From: an uncultured Acidobacteriota bacterium
Lineage (GTDB): Bacteria; Acidobacteriota; Polarisedimenticolia; Polarisedimenticolales; JAIQFR01
NCBI GenBank assembly: GCA_937864465.1
Contig: CALMJU010000070.1
Coordinates: 43,109 to 107,108 of the forward strand
Direction: 5' to 3'
Length of the DNA: 64,000 bases
The notes beneath the pieces were generated by a model, which made no database searches, was not told the origin of the DNA, and saw nothing but the letters and a program-made list of their open reading frames with translations. Of this stretch, positions 1-8,101 are shown piece by piece (position 1 is the first letter of the stretch; each line of letters opens with the position of its first letter). The position numbers and the translations under genes are program-made.

Positions 1-1
1 T

Positions 2-511
2 CGCGAGGCGTTCGGCGATCTCGTCGCGCGCTACCAGGGGCTGGTGGCCGGAGTGGCGTGGCGATACGGCAGCCGCCGGGACGACGTCGAGGATGCGGTG
101 AGCGAGGTCATGATCAAGGCCTACCGGAACCTCCACCAGTACCGGCCGGACCATCCCTTCTCGACCTGGCTCTATCGCCTCGCCGTCAACCACGTGCTCG
201 ACCTCGCCCGCCGCTCGAAGAAGGAGAAGCTGCGGGCCGAGATGCCGGAGCAGCTGGCCGACGGGGCCCCCTCCGCCGGCGAGGGGATGGAGACGAGGGA
301 GCGCGCCGAGCTCCTGCGGCAGGCGCTCCGGGAGATCGATCCCCGCCACCGGCAGGTCATCTTCCTGGTCTACGTGGAAGGGATGCGCGTCGACGACGCG
401 GCGCGCGCCCTGGGACTTCCCGAGGGAACCGTCAAGACCCGCCTCATGCGGGGCCGGGACGCGATCCGCAAGATCCTCGAGCGGCGCCATCCCGGACACT
501 TCGGAGCCTGA
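2..511 (+). CDS. ECF RNA polymerase sigma factor (5' end cut by window)
   Basis: Extracytoplasmic-function sigma-70 factor that would direct RNA polymerase to a stress or envelope regulon. The reading frame is open to the window edge, so the true start lies upstream; 169 residues are visible. Region 2 is seen in DDVEDAVSEVMIKAYRNL and FSTWLYRLAVNHVLD (the region 2.3/2.4 helix). Region 4 is seen in DPRHRQVIFLVYVEGM and the helix-turn-helix ALGLPEGTVKTRLMRGRDAI. Its stop lies one base before the GTG of a zinc-finger anti-sigma-like gene, the usual sigma/anti-sigma arrangement. The class is clear; the regulon cannot be read from the window. Confidence 0.93.
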   Translation, partial: REAFGDLVARYQGLVAGVAWRYGSRRDDVEDAVSEVMIKAYRNLHQYRPDHPFSTWLYRLAVNHVLDLARRSKKEKLRAEMPEQLADGAPSAGEGMETRERAELLRQALREIDPRHRQVIFLVYVEGMRVDDAARALGLPEGTVKTRLMRGRDAIRKILERRHPGHFGA

Positions 512-512
512 C

Positions 513-1121
513 GTGCGCTGCCGCGACGCGAGAGAGGCGCTCCCCGAGGCGAGGCTGGGCCTCGCGCCCGCGGTCGTCCGGGACGCCGTCCTCCGGCACG
601 TCGCGCGATGCCCGGAGTGCGCCGCCGCGGCCCGGGCCGAGGCGGAGATGGCCCTCGACCTCGCCGCCCTGGGCGACGAGCCCTGCCCGGCGATCGACGC
701 GACGGCGCGCGTGATGCGGGCCGTCTCGGATGCGGCACCGCGGGCGAGGGAGCCCTTCCCCCTCAGGGAGGCCGCATGGGCGACGGCGGCGCTCTCGGCG
801 GCGGCTCTCGCGCTCGTCGCGGGAGGGATCGCGATGGCGCCCTCGTTCTGGTCCGCGGTGAGGCAGACGGTCCCCGGGATCGTCTGGGCGGCGGCCCTCG
901 GACTGAAGGTGGGGCGCTCCCTCGCGGAGACCGTCGCCTTTCTCCACGTGTTCCTCCGGGCGGGGCTCGACCTCCTCGCCGCCGCCTCCCGCCTCGCCGT
1001 CAAGGCGGAGCCCGTGGCCCGCGCGGCGGCGGCGGTCTGCACCGCGCTGATGCTCGCCGTGACCACCGTGATCGTCCGCCGCGACCTGCGGCACCGCGCC
1101 GCGCGCGCGGGCGAGGAGTGA
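513..1121 (+). CDS. Putative anti-sigma factor with zinc-finger-like N-terminus
   Basis: A 202-residue protein probably holding the upstream sigma factor inactive at the membrane. The N-terminus has a C3 and an HVARCPEC motif (H29, C33, C36), resembling the HxxxCxxC zinc-binding anti-sigma (zf-HC2) pattern. Two hydrophobic helices follow at about residues 85-107 and 165-185, so it is membrane anchored with a loop between. GTG start, translationally coupled to the sigma gene (1 bp gap). The membrane half has no recognisable domain. The anti-sigma role rests on the Cys/His motif and gene order. Confidence 0.75.
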   Translation: MRCRDAREALPEARLGLAPAVVRDAVLRHVARCPECAAAARAEAEMALDLAALGDEPCPAIDATARVMRAVSDAAPRAREPFPLREAAWATAALSAAALALVAGGIAMAPSFWSAVRQTVPGIVWAAALGLKVGRSLAETVAFLHVFLRAGLDLLAAASRLAVKAEPVARAAAAVCTALMLAVTTVIVRRDLRHRAARAGEE

Positions 1122-1125
1122 CGCG

Positions 1126-2193
1126 ATGAACTCCCATGCGAGGCCTCTCGGAATCCGGATGCTCTTCGTGCTCCTGGCGTGCCTGCTCCTCGCCTCTCCC
1201 TCGATCGCGGGGGAGGGCGCGAAGCCCGGGCGGACGCCCTCCCCGCCCTCGGCGCCGACCTCCCCCGAGGCGCCCGCGGCGGAAGCGCCGAGCGACACGG
1301 AGCCCGGCCCCGATTCCCCGGTCCGCTTCGTCGTACGGGAGGGCAGTCCCGACAAGGTAGCGGTGCTCAGCGACCTGGATGTCCCCGCGGGCACGAGCGT
1401 GCCCGGCAGCGTCATCTGCATCGGAGGGACCGCCACGATCGCGGGGAAGGTCGGCGGCGACGTCGTCGTGATCGCGGGAAAGCTCGAGATGACGGGCGCC
1501 GCGGGCGGCGACGTGGCGGGCGTCGGGTCGCGGATGATCGTCGAGGACGGCGCCGTCGTCGGCAAGGACCTCGTCAACGTCGCAGGCTCCCTCGACCGCG
1601 GCGACGTCCGGGTCGGTGGCCAGTCGGTCAACATCGGGATCGGCGGGTGGGCCGCGCACTTCCCCTCGCCGTTCGGGATCTTCGGGTTCTTCCTCTTCTG
1701 GGCCGCGTTCCTCAAGCTGCTGCTCGTCTTCATCGGGCTCCTGCTGGTCGGGGCGTTCGTCCCGGCCCGAGTGCAGGTCGTCTCCACGGAGTTCCCCCTC
1801 CACCCGGCCCTCGCGTTCTTCGTGGGGATCGGCGCCTACATCCTCCTGGTGATGGTCCTCGTGCTGCTGTGCATCACGCTGATCGGCATCCCGGCCGCGA
1901 TCCTGATCTACTTCGCCTTCGTCGTGCTCAAGTGGGTCGGCCTCGCGGGGGTCTTCCACTTCGTGGGACAGAGGATCGGGAAGGGCCGGATGTCGGTCCT
2001 GGGAGCGACGCTGCTCGGCTTCCTTCCCTTCGCCCTCCTCCGCTTCCTGCCGTTCTGCATCGGCAGCGTGATCTGGTGGGTGCTCGGGGCGATCGCGTTC
2101 GGATACGTCGTCCTCACGCGGGTGGGGAGCCGGCCGTACCCGGGCGCCGCGGCGCCGGCCCCTCCGCCCGCTCCGCCCGCCCCCGCGGTCTGA
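1126..2193 (+). CDS. Secreted bactofilin-like (polymer-forming) domain protein with four C-terminal membrane helices
   Basis: 355 residues. A signal peptide (LLACLLLASPSIAG) is followed by a Pro/Ala/Glu-rich linker to about residue 65. A beta-helix-like stretch at residues 75-165 follows, with repeated short G-rich turns (GSVICIGGTATIAGKVGGD, GKLEMTGAAGGD) typical of bactofilin/polymer-forming domains. About four hydrophobic helices occupy residues 180-330 and the tail is Pro/Ala-rich. Starts 4 bp after the anti-sigma gene, so probably the third gene of a sigma-controlled operon. The domain combination suggests an envelope-sensing or scaffold role, but that is inference. ATG start. Confidence 0.7.
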   Translation: MNSHARPLGIRMLFVLLACLLLASPSIAGEGAKPGRTPSPPSAPTSPEAPAAEAPSDTEPGPDSPVRFVVREGSPDKVAVLSDLDVPAGTSVPGSVICIGGTATIAGKVGGDVVVIAGKLEMTGAAGGDVAGVGSRMIVEDGAVVGKDLVNVAGSLDRGDVRVGGQSVNIGIGGWAAHFPSPFGIFGFFLFWAAFLKLLLVFIGLLLVGAFVPARVQVVSTEFPLHPALAFFVGIGAYILLVMVLVLLCITLIGIPAAILIYFAFVVLKWVGLAGVFHFVGQRIGKGRMSVLGATLLGFLPFALLRFLPFCIGSVIWWVLGAIAFGYVVLTRVGSRPYPGAAAPAPPPAPPAPAV

Positions 2194-2214
2194 CACGGGG
2201 CGCCGCCGGCGAGC

Positions 2215-2220
2215 TAGAAT
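2215..2220 (+). promoter_or_regulatory. -10-like box TAGAAT directly before a GTG start
   Basis: TAGAAT ends 7 bases before the GTG of the PEP-utilising enzyme. No Shine-Dalgarno sequence lies between, so the transcript could begin at or next to the start codon (leaderless). No convincing -35 box is visible. Confidence 0.4.
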
Positions 2221-2227
2221 CCGCCCC

Positions 2228-4276
2228 GTGAGCCGACCCTTTCCTCCGAGGCTGGCGACGGGCGGGTTCCTGGTTCTCCGCGGCCGCGGGATCTCGCCCG
2301 GAAGGGCCTGCGGACCGCTGCGGCGGAACGGTCCCGAGGTCGAGCCCGACCGGGTCTCGGGCGCCGTGCTCGTCGCCGAGCGCGCGGTCCCGGACGACGT
2401 CGCCAGGATCCTGGCCGCCGCGGGGACGCTGACCATCCAGGGCGCGCCGCTCTCCCACGTGGGGCTCCTCGCCCGGGAGTTCGGGAAGCCGTGCGTGGCG
2501 CTCGGCGCCGACCGCCTCGGACGTCTCGTCGCGGCGCCGGGGGGCGGGAGAGCGATTCTCGAGCTCACGGACGTCGTGGGCGCCGAGGGAATCGCGGTGC
2601 TGGAGGAGGACGACGTCGTCCTGATCGACGGGGGCACCGGGACGATTCTCGTCCCGGGGGCGCTCGACCGGGGCGCCCGGTCGGCCGTGCGGGAGGCCCT
2701 TCGCGACCTCGCCGCGCTCGGCGCCTCGCCCGCCGACGGGGAGGCGCTCGCGCGACTCGCCGGGGCATGCGCCGGCTCATTGCGGATCGTCCTCCCCTTC
2801 ACGCTCGAGGCGGCCTTCGAGTACGGCGCGCTCCCGGACCGGCGGGGGCGGTCGGCCCTCCTCGCGGCGCTCCGCGCGGAGGCGAGGCTCCGCGACGGGC
2901 TTCCTCCCCTCGTCGAGGACATGCGGGAACGGATCGCCGCGGAGCTTCGCTCCCTCGGCGACCGGGCGCTCCAGGCGGTGCGGGCCCACGAGGATCCGGT
3001 CTCGCTCGAGCGGGGGTTCGGAGGGTTCCGGGACACCGCGGCCCGCCTGCAGTCGCTCCTCGAGGATCTCGGGGACGAGACCGTCCGGGCGGCGTCCGTC
3101 CTCGAGCCGGCGCGCGCCGAGGCGGCGATCCGCAGGAGCCGCATGGTCGAGGCCGCGCACGCGGACGTCGAGGCCGCCCGTGGGCTCGAGGACCCGGCCT
3201 TCGTGCGGCGGATCGGAGAGATGTACGGGCTGGTCCGCAGGGCCAGGGCCCTCGGGATCGAAGCCGGAGCCGTCCTCGACGTCGAGGAGCGGCTCGCGCG
3301 CCTCGTGGCGCGCGAGCGCGAGCGGGCGGGCTCCCGCCTCGTCGTGCCGCTCGAGGAGGGGCTGCTCCTCGACCGGAGCATCGTCGGGGGCAAGGCCGCC
3401 GGTCTGGTGGAGGTCCGGGCCGCACTCCCGGAGGGGTGCCGGATCCCCGCCGGCTTCGTCGTCACGACCGCGGCGTACCGCGTGCACGTCCTCGGCGAGC
3501 GAGGGGAGCGCCTGCGGCAGGCCCTCTCCGAGGGGCCCGACGAGGCCACCCTCTCGAGGCGCGCTCGCGCGATCCTCCTGGCGGGGGATCTCCCCGAAGG
3601 GCTTCCCCGGGACATCGTCCTCGCGCTCGATCGGCTCGGGGGCGCGAGGCTCGCCGTCCGGTCCTCCGCCACGGTCGAGGACGGCCCCGAGGGGAGCCTG
3701 GCCGGTCTGTGCGATTCCTGGCTGGGAGTCTCGGGGCCCCGGGACGTCCTCGATCGCGTGCGACGGTGCTGGGCGTCGCTCTGGAACGCGCGCGTCCTGC
3801 GCGCGCTCGCGGCCTCCGGGGTCTCCCCCCTCGACGCCGCGCAGGCGGTCCTCGTGCAGGAGATGGTGCCCGTCCGCGCCGCGGGCGTCCTGTTCACCCG
3901 GGAGCCCGCGGGGAACCCGGGAACGATGCTCGTCAACGCCGCCTGGGGTCTCGGGGAAGCGATCTCCTCGGGAGAGATCGACGGAGATCTGTTCTGGGTG
4001 CGGCGGGCCAGCGGCCAGGCGATCGCCACCGAGCGCGGGACCGCGTCGCGGCGGATCTCGCTCGACCCGGACCGGCCCGGCACGCGCGAGGAGCCGCTCT
4101 CCCCCGAGGCGGCGCGCAGCCTATGCCTCGACGAGGAGGACCTCGAGAGGCTCGCCGCCCTTGCGCGCGCCCTGGAGGCGGCGACCGGACGGGCCCAGGA
4201 CGTGGAATTCGGCTTCGCGGAGGACGGCTCCCTCGTCGTCTTCCAGACTCGCCGCCTCGTAGCGCCGCCGCGCTGA
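2228..4276 (+). CDS. PEP-utilising enzyme with permuted domain order (swivel domain first, ATP-grasp domain last)
   Basis: 682 residues related to PEP synthase, pyruvate phosphate dikinase and rifampin phosphotransferase. Residues 15-130 form the mobile phosphohistidine domain, with GISPGRACG, then GAPLSHVGLLAREFGKP containing the expected catalytic His. Residues 150-380 are helical with no recognised domain. Residues 385-682 match the PEP/pyruvate-binding ATP-grasp domain: GGKAAGL, IPAGFVVTT, LAVRSSATVED, GVLFTREP, WGLGEAISSGEIDGD and the terminal VVFQTRR. The usual order is the reverse (ATP-grasp first). The PEP/pyruvate TIM barrel is absent. The acceptor of the phosphoryl group is unknown; either a phosphotransferase acting on a small molecule or a regulatory protein is possible. 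GTG start chosen because of the -10-like box just upstream. Confidence 0.85.
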   Translation: MSRPFPPRLATGGFLVLRGRGISPGRACGPLRRNGPEVEPDRVSGAVLVAERAVPDDVARILAAAGTLTIQGAPLSHVGLLAREFGKPCVALGADRLGRLVAAPGGGRAILELTDVVGAEGIAVLEEDDVVLIDGGTGTILVPGALDRGARSAVREALRDLAALGASPADGEALARLAGACAGSLRIVLPFTLEAAFEYGALPDRRGRSALLAALRAEARLRDGLPPLVEDMRERIAAELRSLGDRALQAVRAHEDPVSLERGFGGFRDTAARLQSLLEDLGDETVRAASVLEPARAEAAIRRSRMVEAAHADVEAARGLEDPAFVRRIGEMYGLVRRARALGIEAGAVLDVEERLARLVARERERAGSRLVVPLEEGLLLDRSIVGGKAAGLVEVRAALPEGCRIPAGFVVTTAAYRVHVLGERGERLRQALSEGPDEATLSRRARAILLAGDLPEGLPRDIVLALDRLGGARLAVRSSATVEDGPEGSLAGLCDSWLGVSGPRDVLDRVRRCWASLWNARVLRALAASGVSPLDAAQAVLVQEMVPVRAAGVLFTREPAGNPGTMLVNAAWGLGEAISSGEIDGDLFWVRRASGQAIATERGTASRRISLDPDRPGTREEPLSPEAARSLCLDEEDLERLAALARALEAATGRAQDVEFGFAEDGSLVVFQTRRLVAPPR

Positions 4277-4388
4277 CGACGCCGCGGGCGCCGCCGCAAC
4301 CGCGGGCGTCGCCCGCCGTATCTGCGCTAGGATGCCGGCGCCGGGGTCCCCGGCGCCGCGCGGCGCGCGGATGCGGGAAGCGGAGACG

Positions 4389-5651
4389 ATGGCCATGCGA
4401 CGGACGAGGGCGATCGCAGCGGCGATGGCGGCGGCGTGCGCGCTCTTCCCGGCGGGGGCCGGCGACCCCGCCGAGTCCGGAAGCTCCCTCGCCTTCGTCA
4501 AGCCTTTGCACCGCGGGCGGGTCGTCGGGGAGGTCGAGATCGAGCTTCGCGTCGTCCCCTCCCCGGGGCTCGCGGCGCGGCGGATCGACCTGACGGTGGA
4601 CGGGAAGCCTTTGGCGACGCTCACGTCCCCCCCGTGGAAGACGGTGTGGGACTCCGGCGAGGCGCGCTCCGCGCACGAGATCGCCGCGGTCCTGCTCCTC
4701 TCGGACGGGAGCACGGTCCGCTCCTCCGTCCGCACGTCGCCGTTCCGGGTGGACTTCGTCGAGAACGTGGACCTCGTGAACCTGTACGCGGTCGTGCGCG
4801 GCCCCTCGGGCGACTACGTCACCGGACTGGGTCGCGACGACTTCCGCCTGTTCGAGAACGGACGTCCCCAGGAGATCGACCGGTTCGGCACGGACTGGAA
4901 AGCGCTCCGCGTGGCCATCGTTCTCGACACGTCGCTCACCATGAAAGGAGAGAAGCTCGAGGCCGCGCGCGACGCCGCCCTCGGATTCCTCGATCTCCTC
5001 GTCGAAGGGGACGAGGGCCTCGTCATCACGTTCAGCGACTCCGCCGTGGTCGCCCAGGACCTGACGAGGGACCCCGAGGCGCTGCGGGCGGCGATCGAGA
5101 ACGTGCGGGCCGAGGGCGGAACGGCCCTCTACGACGCGATCTACAGGGCCTCGAACCTGCTCGGGCAGTTCGAAGGACGGCGCGTCATGGTGCTCCTGTC
5201 GGACGGAAGGGACGAGGCGGCGAACGGGCTCGAGCCCGGCAGCCTCCACACCCTCGAGGAGTCCCTCGACCGGGCGCTGCGGAACGAGGTGATGATCTTC
5301 GCCATCGGCTTCGGGAGGCGCCTGGAGCACACGCCGGACTTCTACGGGAGGGAGTCGCTGGCGTCCATCCTGACGAAGCTCGGCGAGGCGACCGGAGGGA
5401 GGGTCCTCTTCTCCGTCCGCCCCGGGCAGCTCCGCAAGGCGTTCGAGGACGTGGCGCAGGACCTGCGCCACCAGTACTCGCTCGCCTACGTCTCCGACGA
5501 CCGGCGACGCGACGGCACCTGGCGAGAGATCCGCCTGTCGGCGACGAGGCCCGGCCTCAAGGTCACGACTCGCCGCGGCTACTTCGCCCCGGGCGGCGAG
5601 GCATCGGCACGGCCGTCGAAAAGGCGGCCCGCCCCCGGCGAATCCAGGTGA
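4389..5651 (+). CDS. Secreted VWFA-related (acidobacterial-type) domain protein
   Basis: 420 residues from the chosen ATG. A signal peptide lies in the first 25 residues. A beta-rich region (residues 35-125) precedes the von Willebrand A domain. The MIDAS-like motif is DTSLT (canonical DxSxS), with GGTAL and LLSDGRDEA further on, and a C-terminal segment LRHQYSLAYVSD followed by TTRRGYFAPG, typical of VWFA-related proteins of Acidobacteriota. Likely exported and involved in metal-dependent adhesion or protein-protein contact; the partner is unknown. In-frame ATGs at 4332 and 4374 are possible earlier starts, but a TAGGAT box (4328-4333) overlaps the first. The last 89 bp overlap the convergent LAB_N gene. 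Confidence 0.85.
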   Translation: MAMRRTRAIAAAMAAACALFPAGAGDPAESGSSLAFVKPLHRGRVVGEVEIELRVVPSPGLAARRIDLTVDGKPLATLTSPPWKTVWDSGEARSAHEIAAVLLLSDGSTVRSSVRTSPFRVDFVENVDLVNLYAVVRGPSGDYVTGLGRDDFRLFENGRPQEIDRFGTDWKALRVAIVLDTSLTMKGEKLEAARDAALGFLDLLVEGDEGLVITFSDSAVVAQDLTRDPEALRAAIENVRAEGGTALYDAIYRASNLLGQFEGRRVMVLLSDGRDEAANGLEPGSLHTLEESLDRALRNEVMIFAIGFGRRLEHTPDFYGRESLASILTKLGEATGGRVLFSVRPGQLRKAFEDVAQDLRHQYSLAYVSDDRRRDGTWREIRLSATRPGLKVTTRRGYFAPGGEASARPSKRRPAPGESR

Positions 5652-5895
5652 GGTTCCGAATGTAGACGCCCAGGCCCGCCGCCTGCCCCAGTGTGAACAC
5701 CGGGTCGCGGCGGTATGCGGCGTAGGCCAGGAGCAGGAGCCCGCCCGCGACCGAGAGCCACCAGAACGCGGCCGGCACGTAGCTCTCGCGCCTCCTCTCG
5801 GAAGCGACCCACTGGACGAAGAACCTCGCCGAGAACACCGCCTGCCCGAGGAAGCCGACGGCGAGCCATCCGGACGGGATCGCGCTAGGGATCAT
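5563..5895 (-). CDS. Lipid A biosynthesis N-terminal domain (LAB_N) membrane protein
   Basis: 110 residues with three hydrophobic helices: residues 10-25, 40-60 and 70-85. The conserved signature GQAVFSARFFVQWVASE and the later YIRNLTWI match the small LAB_N family found alone or fused to lipid A disaccharide synthase; such proteins sit in the inner membrane beside glycolipid transferases. The gene starts 11 bases inside the end of the upstream GT2 gene, so the pair is coupled. Its 3' end runs antisense into the VWFA gene. The Arg/Pro/Ser-rich tail from about residue 88 is encoded in that overlap and may not be functional. Confidence 0.85.
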   Translation of the reverse strand: MIPSAIPSGWLAVGFLGQAVFSARFFVQWVASERRRESYVPAAFWWLSVAGGLLLLAYAAYRRDPVFTLGQAAGLGVYIRNLTWIRRGRAAFSTAVPMPRRPGRSSRGES

Positions 5896-6613
5896 GTCGG
5901 ACCACCTCGTACCCGAGCCGGCGCTTCTTCATCCAGCGAACCGCGAGCAGGTCCGCGAACGAGCGGAACACCCGGTTCCACACGCCGTACTTGCTCCGCC
6001 CCGCGCGCCGACGACGATGGCTCACCGGGACCTGGACGACGCGGTAGCCGTCGATCCGGAGCAGGGTCGGAAGGAAGCGGTGCATTCCGGTGTAGAGCTT
6101 GAGCCCCTGGAGGCACTCCAGGCGGAACGCCTTGAGCGAGCACCCGGTGTCGATGATGTCATCGCCCGACAGGCGGTTGCGCACCGTGTTCGCGATCACG
6201 GAGGACACGCGCCGGATCCAGGTGTCGTGCCGCTCCTTCCGGTACCCGACCGCGGCGTCCGCGTCCCGGAGCGCCTCGAGGAGGAGCGGAACGTCTCGCG
6301 GATCGTTCTGGAGGTCCGCGTCCATCGTGACGACGATCCGGCCGCGCGCCGCCTTGAAGCCGGCGTCGAACGCCGCCGACTGTCCCCGGTTCTCCCGGAA
6401 GTGGAGGCCGCGCACGCCGGGCCGGGACCTCGCGAGCGCGGAGATCGTCTCGCCCGACCCGTCGCGGCTCCCGTCGTCGACGAGCACGATCTCGCAATCG
6501 AGTCCGAGCGGACCGAGGACCTCCCCGATCTCGTCGACGAGCGGCTCGAGATTCTCCCGCTCCTCGAAGACCGGGACGACCACGGTCAGATCCGGCCCAG
6601 TCCCGTCGGTCAC
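5885..6613 (-). CDS. Glycosyltransferase family 2 (DPM1/ArnC-like polyprenyl-phosphate sugar transferase)
   Basis: 242 residues. The GT-A fold is clear: VVVPVFEERENL at the N-terminus, the nucleotide-binding VLVDDGSRDGS, and the DxD-type metal motif in VTMDADLQNDP. The later RRAGRSKYG motif is typical of dolichyl/undecaprenyl-phosphate hexose transferases. No C-terminal membrane helices are present, unlike many bacterial relatives; the adjacent LAB_N protein may supply the anchor. It probably charges undecaprenyl phosphate with a sugar on the cytoplasmic side for later transfer by a GT39 enzyme, one of which lies 4 kb away. GTG start, 13 bp after the kinase-like gene. Confidence 0.9.
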   Translation of the reverse strand: MTDGTGPDLTVVVPVFEERENLEPLVDEIGEVLGPLGLDCEIVLVDDGSRDGSGETISALARSRPGVRGLHFRENRGQSAAFDAGFKAARGRIVVTMDADLQNDPRDVPLLLEALRDADAAVGYRKERHDTWIRRVSSVIANTVRNRLSGDDIIDTGCSLKAFRLECLQGLKLYTGMHRFLPTLLRIDGYRVVQVPVSHRRRRAGRSKYGVWNRVFRSFADLLAVRWMKKRRLGYEVVRHDP

Positions 6614-6626
6614 GGCTCGCCTCCCC

Positions 6627-7340
6627 TCATCGCCCCGCGCGCCCCTTCCGGTTGAACGGCCACAGCGCCCGGACCCGCCGGAAGCGCCGCAGGAACGCCT
6701 CCTCGCCCGGCGTGAGCCTTCCCGGCGTGAGGAGCTGCTTCCACTTCAGATAGGCCGCCTCGTCCGCGATCGCGAGCAGCCGGAAGAGCAGCCGGTGCAG
6801 GATGCCGCCGGGCCTGAGGCGCACGGCCCCCGCGAGGTCGAGCACGACCACCTCGCCGTCCGGCCGGACGAGCAGGTTCTCGCGGCCCCGCAGATCGTTG
6901 TGCACGACCCCGGCCGCGTGCAGCCGGTCGATGAGGTCGCGGAGGCCGCCGAGGCGGTCCTCGCCGTGCTCCCGGGGATTCGCGAGGAACGCGACGCGCT
7001 CCCCGTCTATGTGCTCGATCGCCAGCGCCAGTCCGTCCACCCGCCCGATGAGGGCGGGGATCCCGCACATCCGCCCGAGCCACCGGTACGCCCGGACCTC
7101 GCGCGCGATCTGGATCCGGCCGAGGAGCCGCACCCACCACGCCTTCCGCGCGAAGTCCTTCACGACCATCGGGCCGTCGCCGAGGTCCACGAGGAGGACA
7201 TCGGCCTTATCCGGCTCTCCCGGCTGGAGGACCGCGAGGGTCGCCGCCGTCAGCTCCTGGCGTGTCGGGGCCCGTCCCGGCAGTCGCCGCGCGTTGTCGG
7301 GCGCCGCGCCCGATGGTATGGTGGGCTCTCGGGAGCTCAT
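6627..7340 (-). CDS. Lipopolysaccharide-kinase-like (InaA/WaaP-type) protein
   Basis: 237 residues with an abbreviated eukaryotic-like kinase fold. A VVKDF segment (candidate ATP-binding Lys) sits near residue 65. The catalytic loop reads GVVHNDLRGRENLLV, with the expected HxDLxxxN pattern, and the metal-binding DFG equivalent is DLAG. Kdo or heptose kinases of this type phosphorylate LPS core sugars; the substrate here is unknown. An ATG at 7340 was preferred to a TTG six codons upstream. The gene leads a three-gene minus-strand operon with GT2 and LAB_N and is divergent from a second kinase of the same type. Confidence 0.8.
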   Translation of the reverse strand: MSSREPTIPSGAAPDNARRLPGRAPTRQELTAATLAVLQPGEPDKADVLLVDLGDGPMVVKDFARKAWWVRLLGRIQIAREVRAYRWLGRMCGIPALIGRVDGLALAIEHIDGERVAFLANPREHGEDRLGGLRDLIDRLHAAGVVHNDLRGRENLLVRPDGEVVVLDLAGAVRLRPGGILHRLLFRLLAIADEAAYLKWKQLLTPGRLTPGEEAFLRRFRRVRALWPFNRKGRAGR

Positions 7341-7375
7341 GAGCAGATGGAACCCCAACCCTCTCAGCGACTTCC

Positions 7376-8101
7376 GTGACCTCGGGCCGACGAGAGTCTA
7401 GCACGGGGAGGCCCGGCCCGGTCGATCTTCGCCGGCTGCGGGACGCGGCCCCCACATCGCGGCGGATCGGCCGCAACGTGACGAAGGCCGACCTGGTGCG
7501 TTACCGGATCGACGGCCTGGACCTCGCCGTCAAGGACTACCGGCCCCGTCCCTTTCTCGTCCGGAACCTCCTCGGCCGGCTCGCGCTCCGGCGGGAGGCG
7601 GCCGCGTACCGCGCCGCGGCCGGGATCCCCGGCCTCGCCGAGTTCCACGGCCGGCCGGACCCGTTCTCGATCGTGCTCTGCTGGATCTCCGGGACGCCGC
7701 TGTCCGAGATGCCGGCGGCCCCTGCCGTCCTCGGGGGCGTGTTCGATCGTCTCGACGAGATCGTCGCGGGGCTCCACGAGCGGGGGATCGCGATCGGGGA
7801 TCTCCACCACCGCGACGTGCTCGTCTCGGACGACGGAGCCGTGCACGTCGTCGATCTCGCCACGTCCGTCGTCCTCGGAGACTCGCCGGGGATCCTGCGG
7901 CGGGCTCTCTTCGAGAGGCTCCGAGACCAGGACCGGATCGCGCTCGCGAGGATGAGGGCTCGCCACACGGGCGGGGACGAGGACGCCGCGATCGCCGCCG
8001 CGGGGCCGAGGGCCGCCGCGCGGTACTCGCGCTGGCGGAGGCTCCGCCGGATCTGGGACGCCGTGCGGGGCAGGAGCCGCGAGAGGGGGAGCCGGCCGTG
8101 A
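7376..8101 (+). CDS. Second lipopolysaccharide-kinase-like protein, divergent paralogue
   Basis: 241 residues with the same layout as the divergent neighbour. A LAVKDYRPRPFLVRNLLGR segment carries the candidate ATP Lys. The loop GIAIGDLHHRDVLV keeps the catalytic Asp, but the HxD His is replaced by Gly and the Asn position by Asp/Val. The DFG equivalent is DLAT, so the metal-binding Asp is kept and Gly is lost. These changes suggest weakened or altered phosphotransfer, possibly a pseudokinase. GTG start is uncertain, with no clear ribosome site. Its stop overlaps the GTG of the TPR membrane protein by 4 bases, so the two are coupled. Confidence 0.7.
   Translation: MTSGRRESSTGRPGPVDLRRLRDAAPTSRRIGRNVTKADLVRYRIDGLDLAVKDYRPRPFLVRNLLGRLALRREAAAYRAAAGIPGLAEFHGRPDPFSIVLCWISGTPLSEMPAAPAVLGGVFDRLDEIVAGLHERGIAIGDLHHRDVLVSDDGAVHVVDLATSVVLGDSPGILRRALFERLRDQDRIALARMRARHTGGDEDAAIAAAGPRAAARYSRWRRLRRIWDAVRGRSRERGSRP

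Noticed and set aside
1000..4299. An 1099-codon open frame on the minus strand
   Set aside because: It covers the bactofilin-like gene and PEP-utilising gene in the opposite direction and has only Arg/Pro/Ser-rich repeats with no recognisable motif.
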